In this document: in pieces, positions 1 to 9,237 of the stretch
Layout: the number at the start of each line of letters is the position of its first letter
Numbering within the stretch: the stretch's first letter is position 1
Assembly (NCBI GenBank): GCA_001247695.2
Contig: LGRX02031465.1
Span: 1 to 18,812 of the forward strand
Direction: 5' to 3'
Length of the DNA: 18,812 bases
DNA from: Cymbomonas tetramitiformis
Lineage: Eukaryota; Chlorophyta; Pyramimonadophyceae; Pyramimonadales; Pyramimonadaceae
The notes under the pieces: model-generated
Seen by the model: the letters and a program-made list of their open reading frames with translations, nothing else
The model's database searches: none
What the model was told of the DNA's origin: nothing
Program-made: the position numbers and the translations under genes

Positions 1-1187
1 ACCAGATCCATGTACCAGCGCGCCTGTCTGCGGCTAAGCGCTCTGCCAGGTTCCATCAGCCATTCAAGGGGGCGGTGATCACCCTGGATGCGGAAGTTGG
101 TGAAGATGAGGTAATGCCGCCAGGTAACGGTGGTACAATGGTGTAGAGCACCTAGCTCACGCTCGCCGGTGTGGTAATTCTGCTCGGCGGCTGAAAACTG
201 GCGGCTCTCGTATGCTATCACGCGCAGTCCAAGACCATCTCCATTGTCTTGCATCAGTACTCCCCCAAGAGCGATGCCGCTAGCATCCGTCTGCACCACG
301 AAACGTGCTGTGCCGTCTGCGGCACCCTTAATGCTGGGCAAGGCGAGCACTGGCGCTGAGGTGAGGGCCTTCTTCAGCTCCTCGAAGGCCCACTGCTGCA
401 TGGGACCCCACTCCCAGGGTACGTCCGACTTGGTCAACCGGGTGAGGGGCTGGGCGATCTCGGAGAAGCAGTGAATGAACCTGCGGTAATACCCCGCCAG
501 GCCCAAGAACTGCCTGACGTGGGTAACCGTTTCCAGTTCGGGCCAGTCCCTCACCGCAGCCACCTTGTCGTGTTGGGGTCTGCAGCCATCCGCGGAGATA
601 CAGTGACCAAGGAACCGCAAGGATTTCTTCAACAGTTGGCACTTGGACCTCTTGAGGAAGACGCCCTTCTCCCTGCACGTCAGGAGCAGTTGTTTGACGT
701 GTTCGTAGTGCTCTGCAGCGGTATTGCTGAAGACGACCACGTCATCGATGAAGATCCGGACAAATGGGAGATGGCCCAAGGCCCGCTGCATCCGTCGCTG
801 GTACTGAGACGGTGAATTCTGCAGCCCCTGCGGCATGACCAACCACTCATATGACCCCATCTGGGTGGTGAAGGCGGTCTTCTCGACATCCCCTGGTGCC
901 ATCGGTACTTGCCAGAAGCCATCCACCGCGTCGCACGAAGAGAAGAACTTCACACCCTGCATCTCGTCGAACATCATCTGGATGTCTGGGAGAGGGTACT
1001 TGTCCTTAACTGTCTGGCGGTTGAGGAGCCGGTAGTCGATTACCAGTCGCAGCTCCTTGGGGTTCCCCGGTTTGGGGACCATCAGACAGGGAGCTGCATA
1101 AGGGCTGGAAGAGGGTCGGATGTAGCCCTTGGACATCAGGGTCTCCACGCGTTCTCGAAGTTGGCGGAGTTCCTCTATCTGCAGACT
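1..1187 (-). CDS. Ty3/gypsy pol: reverse transcriptase and RNase H (partial)
   Basis: The minus-strand frame from about 1187 to the window edge is fully open. I translated it by hand. It starts with the RT entry segment (EELRQLRERVETLMSKGYI, then RPSSSPYAAP) and continues with VIDYR and YPLPDI. The MPQGLQNSP motif follows, then the catalytic box FIDD at 741-752. After the connection (FLGLAGYYRRF) comes an RNase H domain with QTDAS (Asp codon at 285-287), a Glu in GERELGALHH, and GDHRPLEW. This order and these motifs are those of Ty3/gypsy elements, in which RT copies the element RNA and RNase H removes the RNA template. No stop interrupts about 395 codons, so this part is well preserved. It is joined to the protease-bearing frame upstream by a one-base frame change near 1185. 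Integrase would follow beyond position 1 and cannot be seen. Confidence 0.95.
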
Positions 1188-3951
1188 TCTTGTAGATGCG
1201 CTGGCAGGACGGCCCCTTCTTGCTCAGCTCAGGGTCCAGGTTAATGTTGGCTTCATCTTGGGGGTCATGTCTGAGTCCATCAATGTTCGGTAGGGCAGTC
1301 GTCATCTCCTTCTTGTACTCCTCACCCCAGAAGTCCTGAAACTTGAGGGTCCATTCAGGGCTCACTTCTGCATCTTCAGTATCCGCAGCGGGTTCGGCGT
1401 TCTCAGAGTCGATAGCCGTGGCTGCAAAGGCAGAAGCAGTATCATCGGGGGACTTCTCGGCCATCATGAGCCAGGCGGGTTGTATCTCCGGGTCGTCATT
1501 GCCGCGTAGCTTCTGCGTCTCCGCGTACACCAGGTACTTCTTCAGCTGGGCAGGGGGTAGGAACACCTCATCCACCAATCCCGCGCAGGCCGTGCCCTTC
1601 GGAGACCTGTCCCCAGATGCTTTCCCAGGAGAACAGCCTGTGATGGTGACGCGATCCCCAATCTTACCACCGCGGGACTTCCTGAGGAAGGAGACGGAGC
1701 CATTCCCTTCATAGCCCAGAGTGACAGGAGAGTGACTGCGCAGCCACCTTCCGCCAAGGATAACATCCACCTGTATGCCCAGTGGTAGGATCCGGAGGGC
1801 AAGGGCGTTCTCCGTATAGGTGCCCGTGGTGGTGTGCGTGTTAAACTTAGCGTACGCGGTGGCGCCAGTGATCTTCACAGATCCATCCGCCAAGGTGACT
1901 CGCATCTCGGAGCCGGCTCGTGTCGTGAGGCCACATCGCTTGGCGCTCTGCTCCGAGATGAAGTTGTCGGAGGCCCCCGAGTCGATCAGCACCTTGACCG
2001 TGTGCCCTCTGAGGGTTGCATAGAACACCAGCAGCAGCGGTCCTTCTTCGTCATGTGCCGCTGCGAGGGTACCCTCAATGTCGGTCTTCCACTGAACTCC
2101 CCCATATGTGCGTATGCTTTTGCACTTGAGGTTGGGGAGGAGGTTGTCCGAGGCCTCGCGGCATTCTTCCAACGTTTGCCTACACGCGGCGTAGAACTCC
2201 TCATCCAGCAAATCAACATCTTCAGTCGGATGACTGACGAGGTTGTCTACACTCGCCGTCAGCAGGGTGCCCGCTGAGGTGCATTCGCTCGAGGTGGGGC
2301 TGACATGAGTGGTGTCGCTGGTGGTAGGGCTCACATGGGTGGTGTTACTGGTAGTAGGGCTCACATGGGTAGTGCCGCTGGTGGTAGGGCTTACATGGGT
2401 AGTGCCGCTTACTGTGGGGCTCACGTGGGTAGTGCCGCTTGTTGTGGGGCTCGCATGGGTAGCGACACCGTTGGTGAGACTGCCATGGGTGAGGGGATCC
2501 TCGTCATGCTGAGGGCTGCTAGTGGGGGAGTTGTGGGCGAGTTGGTGGGAGCTCTGGTGGTCAATTCTTGCCTCAGGGGTCCCAGCTGCTGCCATCTGCT
2601 GGGTGAAGCAGAGCGAATTGACTGAGGACTCCTCTTCCATCACCTCAGGGTCTTCAGCGATGGGGTGGCTGTCGAGACGGGGCGGCGCTTCGTCTGCTTC
2701 ATGCGTTCTGACGGTGGTCATCTGTTGGGTGAAGCAAAGCGAGCTGGGTGTGGAGGTCTCCTCTGTCACTACGCAGTCAGATGGATCTTCGAGGTTTCCT
2801 CCCGGGGTAGCCGGCGCGTTGTCATGGTGCGAGGATGTCGTCTCTGTCGTGGGCTCGACCAGTGAGGATGATGGAGGGGATGCTCCCAAGGGGCTGGGAC
2901 CCAGCTTCCTCATCTTGTACTGGTGCACTGCGTGTAGACTGCACCAGGCGCCAGGTAAGCCCACGTCTCCCGCTGTCCCGGGTATCGTGCCCACTTCGGT
3001 GTCCAGGGTGCAGAGAGAGGTCGAGGATCTCGCTGTTGCTCTTCGTGCACCCTCCTTTTCCCACAGCCTGCTACCGGGGAAGGAATCTGGACTCGAAGTG
3101 GCGATCGCCTCCAGCTGCTCGGCGGGCGACAGCTCTCTCCAAGCTGCGTAGAGGTCGGAGGGGCTGGCGCTAGGGGACTCGAGGACCTGCTGGTGACCGT
3201 CGTGTGAGAGGAGGTGCCACAGTGCGATGCGCTGATGGCCCTCTCTACGATCGTGAGGTTCACGGGCAATGCGTACCCTCTCCGCCAGCTGGTTGGCGCG
3301 GTTCACGTGCTCCTTCGGCGATCGACTCCCAGAGCGTATGCGGCTACGAGTACGCTCCCACATCTTATCCACCAGGTCCTTGGCAGCCTCCGGGGATTTG
3401 CGCAGAGCTCTGCGAACTTTTTGCATGGCGACTTCGAGGGGGAGAGAATACAGATCCCTCTTCCAGTGCCACGCAGTTAGCCTCTTCTGCGGGTCTGCGA
3501 GGTTGGACTGATAGATGGGCAGTGGTAGGACAACACGCGGTCGGGGGCGAAGATCGCGGGGCTCTCCGCGGTTGCTGCCCATAATGGGAGGTCTGTGCCG
3601 GGGGACTCGCCGTCCCCTCCGACCCTCGATCCTCGCTTGTGTATAAGCAGGGCCGTCATCAAGAGGTAGTGACGGCTCATCGAAGGGGGGGCTTCCTGCA
3701 AGAGGGTGGCTGGACAAGTCATCCCTCGGCGGCGATGGGGCACCAGCTGAGCGGTAGGTGCGTCGCAAGCGGGTCCCAGAGGTGAAGGCCACGCTCTTGG
3801 GATGGGGACGGTGGCCCCAAGGGTCTCTACGTCCTCGTGCGCGTCGGGGTTCCACTGGCTCTGACCGCTTCTCCAGGGCGGAGAGGGTCTGATCATCAGG
3901 ACATGACCTCACTTCCTCGAAGGGCAGGGTCTGGGGCTGGTCGCCGGCCAG
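1186..3951 (-). CDS. Ty3/gypsy pol: linker region and aspartic protease
   Basis: This open frame follows the gag stop in the same frame and stays open to 1006, but is probably meaningful only to about 1186, where the RT frame takes over by a one-base shift. It begins with about 120 Arg/Pro-rich residues and no AUG until 3580-3582. A helical, charged stretch (about 3492-3073, around LTAWHWKRDLYSL and VRRALRKSPEAAKDLV) comes next. A long Ser/Thr/Pro-rich spacer with a 30-bp tandem repeat follows. The retropepsin domain has VLIDSGASDNFIS (DSG codons at 1975-1983) and, further on, VDVILGGRWL, the usual ILG-x-x-WL strand of Ty3-type proteases. The protease should cut Gag-Pol into its parts. The spacer of roughly 600 residues between Gag and protease is unusually long for this family. 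The out-of-frame tail 1006-1185 is not expected to be real protein. Confidence 0.88.
2291..2490 (-). repeat. 30-bp coding minisatellite in pol linker
   Basis: Seven units with an exact 30-bp period can be followed through the recurring CATGGGT-type core at 2304, 2334, 2364, 2394, 2424, 2454 and 2484. On the minus strand the unit encodes variants of the decapeptide THVSPTTSGT, giving a Thr/Ser/Pro-rich repeat. Because the unit is a multiple of three, changes in copy number keep the frame. Confidence 0.9.
2593..2751 (-). repeat. Two-copy internal duplication, about 126-bp period
   Basis: The stretch starting at 2593 recurs at 2719 with about ten differences in 33 bases, and both copies encode SLCFTQQM in the pol linker. 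Flanking residues (acidic and Ser-rich before, Thr/Ala-rich after) are also alike, so this is an in-frame segmental duplication that has diverged. Confidence 0.7.
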
Positions 3952-3954
3952 TCA
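3952..3954 (-). promoter_or_regulatory. In-frame UGA between gag and pol, candidate readthrough stop
   Basis: On the minus strand the gag C-terminal frame ends GAT GAA TGA and the same frame reopens at once with CTG GCC GGC, staying open for more than 900 codons. The downstream frame has no AUG for 123 codons. UGA followed by C is known as a leaky stop context in several viruses and retroelements, so suppression could produce Gag-Pol. A simple nonsense mutation is the alternative. Confidence 0.5.
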
Positions 3955-4696
3955 TTCATCGCTCTCCACCGGAGGAAGGCCGTCACCCTCTACAAGCTCG
4001 ATACCCGCGAGGGCCGCCAGGGTCTGGTAGCTCTGCTCGTCCTCACAGGTAGCAAGTGCCAAGACCTCCTCGGAGAACTCCTCTGGGACGCCATCCACCG
4101 AGGAGATGTCCTCCTGCTGCTCGATGGCCGAGACGACGGCGGCCACAAACCCAGGGGAATTTGCCAATCGAGCGGGTGCATTGGCCCTCCACTCCTTGAG
4201 CTTAGCCTCGTCCGTGCAGTTACGGACGATGTGCTCCGCAGAGCCGCAGGCGAAGCACCGGCGGACTTTCGGAGCGTCGGGGCGGGAGAGGCCAGGTGGT
4301 GGTGGCAATGGGGTCACCGCCGCGGCGACGGTGGTGGCAGGCCCATTCTCCAGCATGGCAAGAGCTGGGCGGCTCGAAGAGGGGGTACGCCTGTAGAAGG
4401 GGGTGCGAGGTGGTGGATTAGCGAAGGAAACAGTACGGGGAGGACGGTCTTGAGAGCGCCTCTGAGCCGCCTCCGTGTCAATGTCACTCTCCACCTCCTC
4501 AGCAACTTCCCGAATCTTCAACAAGGCGTTGTGGGTGCTTGGGATGTCGTCAGCGACGGCCTTCCTCTCCCACTCTTCTGGTTTGGAGACATCCAAGTGG
4601 ATGGCTCTCAGGCGCCGCATCACCTTGGGTGCATATTTTAACCCTCGGCGGTACGTGGAGAGCATCGACAGGTTGGACATCTCCACGCAATTGATT
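3952..4696 (-). CDS. Ty3/gypsy gag C-terminal part with CCHC zinc knuckle (nucleocapsid)
   Basis: This open frame continues the Gag of element A after a one-base shift at the C4 run 4697-4700. It starts with a helical segment (EMSNLSMLSTYRRGLKYAPK) that looks like the end of a capsid domain, followed by a charged region (VEESDIDTEAA-like) and a Pro-rich spacer. The zinc knuckle CFACGSAEHIVRNC (C-x2-C-x4-H-x4-C) is encoded at 4216-4257. Such knuckles bind the element RNA during packaging. The C-terminus is acidic (VEGDGLPPVESDE) and ends at a UGA with pol directly behind it in the same frame. The only start in this frame near its 5' end is a GTG at 4684-4686, so it is not an independent gene but part of the larger gag. 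Confidence 0.88.
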
Positions 4697-7364
4697 GGGG
4701 ACTCTGCCAGCCAGGAAGTTGACGGAGGCCATGCGGGTCTCCAACCGCGAAAAATACTCCGCCGCGGTCTCGTTCGTCGCCTGCCTCAGTGCAATGGTCT
4801 CTCCGTGTGCATTCTCCAGGTAGGCCTGTGTTAGAGAACACACCGCCAGATCGCTGAAGAACACGTCCAGCTCTACGTAGCGCCGGTGCCAAGCCTGGTC
4901 AGACCCGAAGGTCCCCGCCGCACGCTCCAAGAATTTCTTCTGCTGGTCCTGAAGAGTGTGCTCCTTAAAACTCCAAAGGAGGCTCGACACGCTCGCCTGG
5001 TACGCCGATACAGATGGCGTATAGCTGGGAGTGGTCAGCGCCTCGATCACGATGGCCTCTTGGAATATCTTCCGCACCATGTTGGAGTAGTGCTCCAACT
5101 GCGTCAGGAGGCCATCCTTGTCGGCCGACTTGGTGTCGGACGCGGAGCGAGGGAATCTGGTCACACTCTTGATCAGCTTCTGCACCATCTCCTTGGTCTT
5201 GTGCTCCAGGCGGACCTCGTCTGAGGATGCTCGCAGATTAGTGCCCTGCGGCAGTCGGACGATGCCTAGTACAAAGGGGGTGGCGCTGGGAGAGAGTACG
5301 GGGTTCGCAGCAGCGGCAGAGTGAACGGGGTTAGCGGCGGCGGAGTGGGGGAAACGGGCTGGAGGTGGTAGTCCCGGGGCATGCGCGGGTGGGAGTGCAG
5401 GCGCGGGATTTGTGGGGACTGCAGTCGAAGTGGGCGGTAATGCAGGGGCTGATGGTGGAGCGGGGAGTGGAAGAGGTGTATGGAAGGGCAGGGGTGTGGA
5501 TGGTTGTGCGGCCACCACGCTCATGCTCCGGTACCAATCGGAGTTGCTGACTTCTGACCACGCGGCGAGCCCGTCCTGGTCGAAGTTCTGCATCTCCGAC
5601 TCCCGCGCAGTGACAGGGATCCACTCCCACACTGGCTGCCCCATGCTCGTAGACCGCACATTGGCTGCGGCTGGGTCCCCCATTGCCATATCCATGACCT
5701 CGCGGTCGACCATGAGAACCCAGGTCTCCACACGAGGGTTGGTAAGTGGTAGGGGTGCGTGGTGTAGGCGGCCTCCCATGCGCGCATATGCGGTCAGCGG
5801 CGCTCCCAGCAGGTGCATGATCCTGAACAGGATGGCGTCGCCCTGCACCCCAGCCCGGCGGCGTTCATCCCATGGCAGGGAGACGGTTGCCGCGCCTCGC
5901 ACCCCCGCTGACTGGTGCACCCACAATGACCCACCGTCGTGGGTGACGAAGAGAGCCCTGACCTCTGGGTACTGAGGGTAGGAGGGCTCTGGTGCGGGGT
6001 CGTCAGGGGGATCTTGGGGTGGATCACTGGTGGGCCCTGGTGGCGAGTCGCTCGAACTGGGGTCTCCGGGCTCCGAGTCAGGGTTGCCACCGCCGTGCAC
6101 TACCGTCTCCATCGACTGCCGCCGGCGAGCCACCATCATGTTGAGGGGGTCCGGCCGACCCTGAGTGGGAGGTTCGGCGGGAGCGGTTTCAGCGACAGTC
6201 TGGGACACTGGGGGGGTTACGCTGTCAGCGGCGTCCGCCTCGAGTGGATGGTCCGCCGTCAGGGCCCCCTGTGCGCTGCTCTGAGGGTCGCCTGGAGGGG
6301 AGGCTCCTGCAGAAGTCGTCGCGCCAGGCAGGGCGAGTCCCCTCGAGATCACCGCGGAGATATCCAGGGCCTGTACTGCCGCCAGGACTTCCCTGCGAAT
6401 GTGCTCGCTCCGGCTGCTCGCGTCCGAGTCAGAACCAGACCTGTGGGCGGCCCTCCGCCTGCGCTCAGCACGTGCCTGCGTGCTTCGGATGCCCCTGGTC
6501 CCCGTGCTGGTGCGGCTGACGTCCGTACCGGACTCGGGGTCGGAGTGATCAGATGCATGGCTCAGACCTGGAATGTGCCTGCCATGCGTCGCGGGGCCTG
6601 AGGATACTCTTCGGGAACGTCGACTCCGGCGGGTCTCTGAGGCTGCTGCCACCGCGGGGAGATGGCGTACCAAGAGCTGGGCCCCGCCCGAGACGCTCTG
6701 CTGAGCTCCGCTGTCAAGGGGTACCTGCAGAGGATCTGGCAGGGCTGCGGCGCCGATACTGATGAAGTGCTGCAGCGGTGAGAGATCCGCACCAGAGTCA
6801 TGAAGCGCGGAGGTAGCTGGTACCAGCTGATGGGGCTGCTGTGGCTGTTGTTGCGGCTGCGGCTGATGTTGCTGCTGCTGCTGCTGCTGTTGCTGCTGCA
6901 ACTGCTGCTGCTGGAACTGCTGCTGCTGTAACTGCTGCTGCTGTAACTGCTGCTGCATCGGTTCCAGTGACTGCTGCTGGAGCCACTGCTGTTGCTTCTG
7001 CTGGTACGCGAGCCACTGCTGTTGTTGCTGCAGCTGTTGTTGGAACGGTGTGGGATATGAGCCCATGGGGTGGTGGGTTCCCAGTGTGAATGGCACTGGT
7101 GACACTCCCCCAGCGAGGGGCGCTGATTGGCTGGGGCAGTACCCAATTGACGCCGTTCCATACAGCCTGTGCGGGGGTGCCATCCGGCATGGTATATCGG
7201 CGGGGCACCGCAGTGTAGGGCATGGTGGTGCCTGGATGTGGAAGGGGGTGAGCGGAAGCGTATGCGGTGGGAGATGGGAAGGTGATGGGGGAGAACAGTG
7301 GGTGGTGTAACGACTCTGCGCTGACACCCATGCTGGGAAAGGATTCTGATGTCTGCTGTGACAT
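4697..7364 (-). CDS. Ty3/gypsy-like gag, N-terminal and capsid part, interrupted by a frameshift
   Basis: This is the main Gag of element A. The most likely start is the ATG at 7362-7364 (MSQQTSESF), which has A at -3. That frame reads naturally down to about 7120 (DGTPAQAVWNGVNWVLPQ). One extra base at the C4 run 7117-7120 then moves coding into the next frame, which has an ATG at 7327 but reads naturally only from about 7117. The order is a Pro-rich N-terminus, a polyglutamine block (6830-7047), Ser/Arg- and Asp/Pro-rich low-complexity stretches, a small folded-looking segment near 6000-5500, another Pro/Ala spacer, and a helical capsid-like region (about 5240-4700, for example YVELDVFFSDLAVCSLTQAY). 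The frame is then lost at a second C4 run, 4697-4700. Gag forms the particle that carries the RNA. About 1,100 residues for Gag is far above the few hundred typical of the family. Confidence 0.82.
6830..7047 (-). repeat. CAG/CAA tract encoding polyglutamine in Gag
   Basis: The minus strand carries dense CAG and CAA codons giving runs such as QQQLQQQQLQQQQFQQQQ with Leu, Phe, Trp, His and Pro interruptions. The plus strand shows the matching CTG/TTG array. The tract is low-complexity and prone to slippage, so its exact length may vary. Confidence 0.9.
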
Positions 7365-7444
7365 TCTGACTGCTGAGCTGGTTGAGTTCACAGACTGGGT
7401 GTGGCAATAGCCACAGGTGAGCAAAAGTAGTGAGTGCTCGCCTT

Positions 7445-7450
7445 TTTATT
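7445..7450 (-). terminator. AATAAA polyadenylation-type signal
   Basis: On the minus strand AATAAA overlaps the TAA stop (7450-7452) of the upstream acidic-tailed frame. It lies about 80 bases before the gag ATG. It could end a transcript carrying that frame or be the LTR poly(A) signal. The A/T-rich hexamer could also occur by chance. Confidence 0.3.
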
Positions 7451-7908
7451 TAATCAGTCTCGTCCTCGTCGATGTCACTCTCTGGAGGCGAAGGAGCGGG
7501 GCTTCCAGGTGGAGATGGGGGGACCCAAGGCCACTCGTCGATCACTTGTACTGGGTATGAACCAGGGAGCGCGGGGAAGGCTGTTAGGTCTTGGGTGTGC
7601 GGGTAGCGGAAGTGGCAGTTTCCAACCTGATGCCACACGTAATCGTGATGCACTGGTGGGATAGCCAGCGTGGCTCTGCCCAGGCGTTCAGTCGCTGTTC
7701 TCCTCTTCGTCGTCAGAGGAAGAGGGGGAAGGAGGGCCGCTCTGCCAGAAAGCGCCTGCTGGTGGGTAGGTAGGGTCTGGAGGGAATACCCACTTAATAG
7801 GTCCTTGCTTCCACCACGCTCTTCTGTATTTGTCTGGGTCTGGGGGTACTGCCATACACCAGCGAACTCAAAATTTGGCCAGGGCTCCGCGACACGATTT
7901 TTGAGTGC
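7450..7908 (-). other. AUG-less open frame with Pro/Ser-rich, acidic C-terminus
   Basis: A frame of 152 codons is open from a TAG at 7909-7911 to a TAA at 7450-7452 and contains no methionine. Its last 75 codons read like real protein (HHDYVWHQVGNCHFRYPHTQ, then VIDEWPWVPPSPPG) and end in SPPESDIDEDETD. The Pro/Ser stretch plus acidic tail parallels the end of the small ORF at 7688-7855 just upstream. Lack of an AUG suggests a 3' exon, a frameshift product of that small ORF, or a decayed duplicate. No known family is recognised. It lies in the leader or LTR of element A. Confidence 0.4.
7688..7855 (-). CDS. 55-codon small ORF upstream of gag
   Basis: A complete ORF starts with ATG at 7853-7855 and stops with TGA at 7688-7690. 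The product begins MAVPPDPDKYRRAWWKQ, is rich in Trp and Pro (KWVFPPDPTYPP), and ends with SPSSSDDEEENSD. The ordered look of the first 40 residues and the acidic tail argue against a random frame. A tag-like acidic tail preceded by Pro/Ser also ends the next frame downstream, so the two may be related. It lies 324 bases before the gag ATG and behind a TATA-like box at 7990, so it could be an upstream ORF in the element's leader or the end of an unrelated gene. No function is assigned. Confidence 0.45.
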   Translation of the reverse strand: MAVPPDPDKYRRAWWKQGPIKWVFPPDPTYPPAGAFWQSGPPSPSSSDDEEENSD

Positions 7909-8627
7909 CTAGGCGCGCGAGCAAGAGTCAAGCAGCAACGAAAGGAAGGGTGTCAGGTCCAATACAGAGGTCCAGTAAGGTCCCAGACGGTATTTATGCT
8001 CCGTAGGTCCCAAAAATGCTCCAGTCAGGGCACTGCTGGAGGATACCAGGAGGTGCTGAAGAGCTGCCAGAAACGTCCAGGAACTGCTGAAAGCGCTGTT
8101 TGGTGGAGCTTTCCCCGCTGCTGATGGCCGTGTGGGCGGTATCAGGGGTTTCTAGGCTGTTCTATGGGGTCTAAGGAAGGGCTTTTCGGTGGTGGGGGCT
8201 ACTGGGAGAGGTTTTGGGGTAGGCTGGAAACTGTCAAAAACGGCTATTTTTGGCTGTTTTGGGCGGTTTTTCGCCTTTTGGGGGCTCTGAAAGGTAAGCT
8301 ATGTGGTTTTCTTGGCTACTGTAGACCGGGGAAACCCTTCAGGGTGCTCCCTGACGGTCGTTTGTGGCCTGGGACGGACTTTGGGTTTAAGATCGGAAAA
8401 CGAATGCTTGGGTTTCTGAGCCCGTTTGAGCCCCCAGTGTTAAGGAGATGAAATATGACGTTTTGAAGATATTTCCCAGAGAATACGGCCGTTGTATACG
8501 AAAAAAAATGTACTTACAGAGGCAAAAATTGCGCACGTATAGCCGGAAGTACAGCTCTCCCCCTGTATTACAACGAAAGTTCCAATAGGTCCGTGGGCGA
8601 GTTGCGCAGGGGCGAATTCGCAGCACA
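7909..8627. other. Non-coding leader or LTR candidate, no gene seen
   Basis: I find no convincing protein on either strand. The plus-strand frame at 8164-8451 is Gly/Trp/Phe-rich low complexity and looks spurious. The minus strand holds the TATA-like box at 7990 and a GTAAGTA donor-like sequence near 8510. The region is probably the 5' regulatory part of element A, but LTR ends cannot be proved without the second LTR. Confidence 0.4.
7990..7998 (-). promoter_or_regulatory. TATA-like box (CATAAATAC)
   Basis: On the minus strand CATAAATAC lies in a GC-rich setting about 135 bases before the ATG of the 55-codon ORF and about 630 before gag. Its place fits a promoter for element A or for the small ORF. 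Single-motif evidence only. Confidence 0.3.
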
Positions 8628-8636
8628 CTGATACCA
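8628..8636 (-). other. Primer-binding-site-like motif TGGTATCAG
   Basis: On the minus strand TGGTATCAG matches the complement of the CTGATACCA end of plant-type initiator tRNA. It is preceded, after two bases, by GGGCACA, which would suit an LTR ending in CA. A TATA-like ATATTATAAAAAT lies upstream at 8711-8723. The match to the tRNA stops after nine bases, and gag is 1.26 kb away, so this is tentative. Confidence 0.3.
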
Positions 8637-8710
8637 AATGTGCCCGTGGGCACTACGACAGATGCTCGGAGATATGTTTTTGATTGAACGTGCAAAGGTA
8701 CACAATTCGG

Positions 8711-8723
8711 ATTTTTATAATAT
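8711..8723 (-). promoter_or_regulatory. TATA-like box (ATATTATAAAAAT)
   Basis: On the minus strand this A/T block stands about 75 bases before the primer-binding-like site at 8628-8636, the spacing expected for U3 and R of an LTR. It could serve a minus-strand transcript through element A. No direct support. Confidence 0.25.
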
Positions 8724-8938
8724 ACTGGATCAGGGCCAGATTGAGGTACAAACGATAATTCGGTTCCGAGTTCTGAAGGCTAACCACTTCTCAAGTGCTC
8801 CACTTATTCACTCGTCACTCAGGTTGCAGGGTCAACCACTCGACAGCCGATGTCACACTTCGGCTCAACGTTCAATTCCCGATCCGATCTCATTTCTAAT
8901 TCCGATTCGTCATTCTCGATTCAGATGTTATGCCGACA

Positions 8939-9237
8939 GACTGACACGATGACTGCCCCACAGTACTGTCATACTACTGTACTGTCATACTGTCATACTG
9001 TCATAGCGTCATACTGTCATACTGTCATAACCTTGATATCTGATATTCAATCTCATTGTCTTTTCAACCCCGATGCGAATCCAACCATTCTTCGAGGGTT
9101 TGACTGAGTGCCACGATGACACCCCCCCCCACAGTACTGTCATACTACTATAGTGTCATACTGTCATACTGTCATACTGTCATAGTGTCATACTGTCATA
9201 CCCCGGACATCTGGTATTCATTCTCATCGTGATTTCA
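8939..9237. repeat. Duplicated TGTCAT array (8-bp units inside two ~130-bp copies)
   Basis: Two copies start with CACGATGAC (8945 and 9112) followed by a C-run and CACAGTACTGTCATACTACT. Each then holds several tandem 8-bp ACTGTCAT units with point variants, and closes with a similar (C/A)ATCTG(A/G)TATTCA-type tail. The copies are about 167-171 bp apart, the offset growing by extra C bases. No protein is expected here. Confidence 0.85.

Noticed and set aside
2305..2625. Plus-strand repeat protein (SAAGGRAHMG units)
   Set aside because: It is the antisense reading of the 30-bp minisatellite within pol.
5412..6601. Long plus-strand frames opposite gag
   Set aside because: Mirror frames of GC-rich gag coding; Gly/Arg/Val-heavy with no domain.
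7399..7417. Primer binding site starting TGGCTATTGCC just before gag
   Set aside because: The complementary sequence does not resemble a tRNA 3' end, and the sequence forms its own hairpin TGTGGC/GCCACA.
8164..8451. 95-codon plus-strand ORF
   Set aside because: Gly/Phe/Trp-rich low complexity with no domain; likely chance in G/T-rich DNA.
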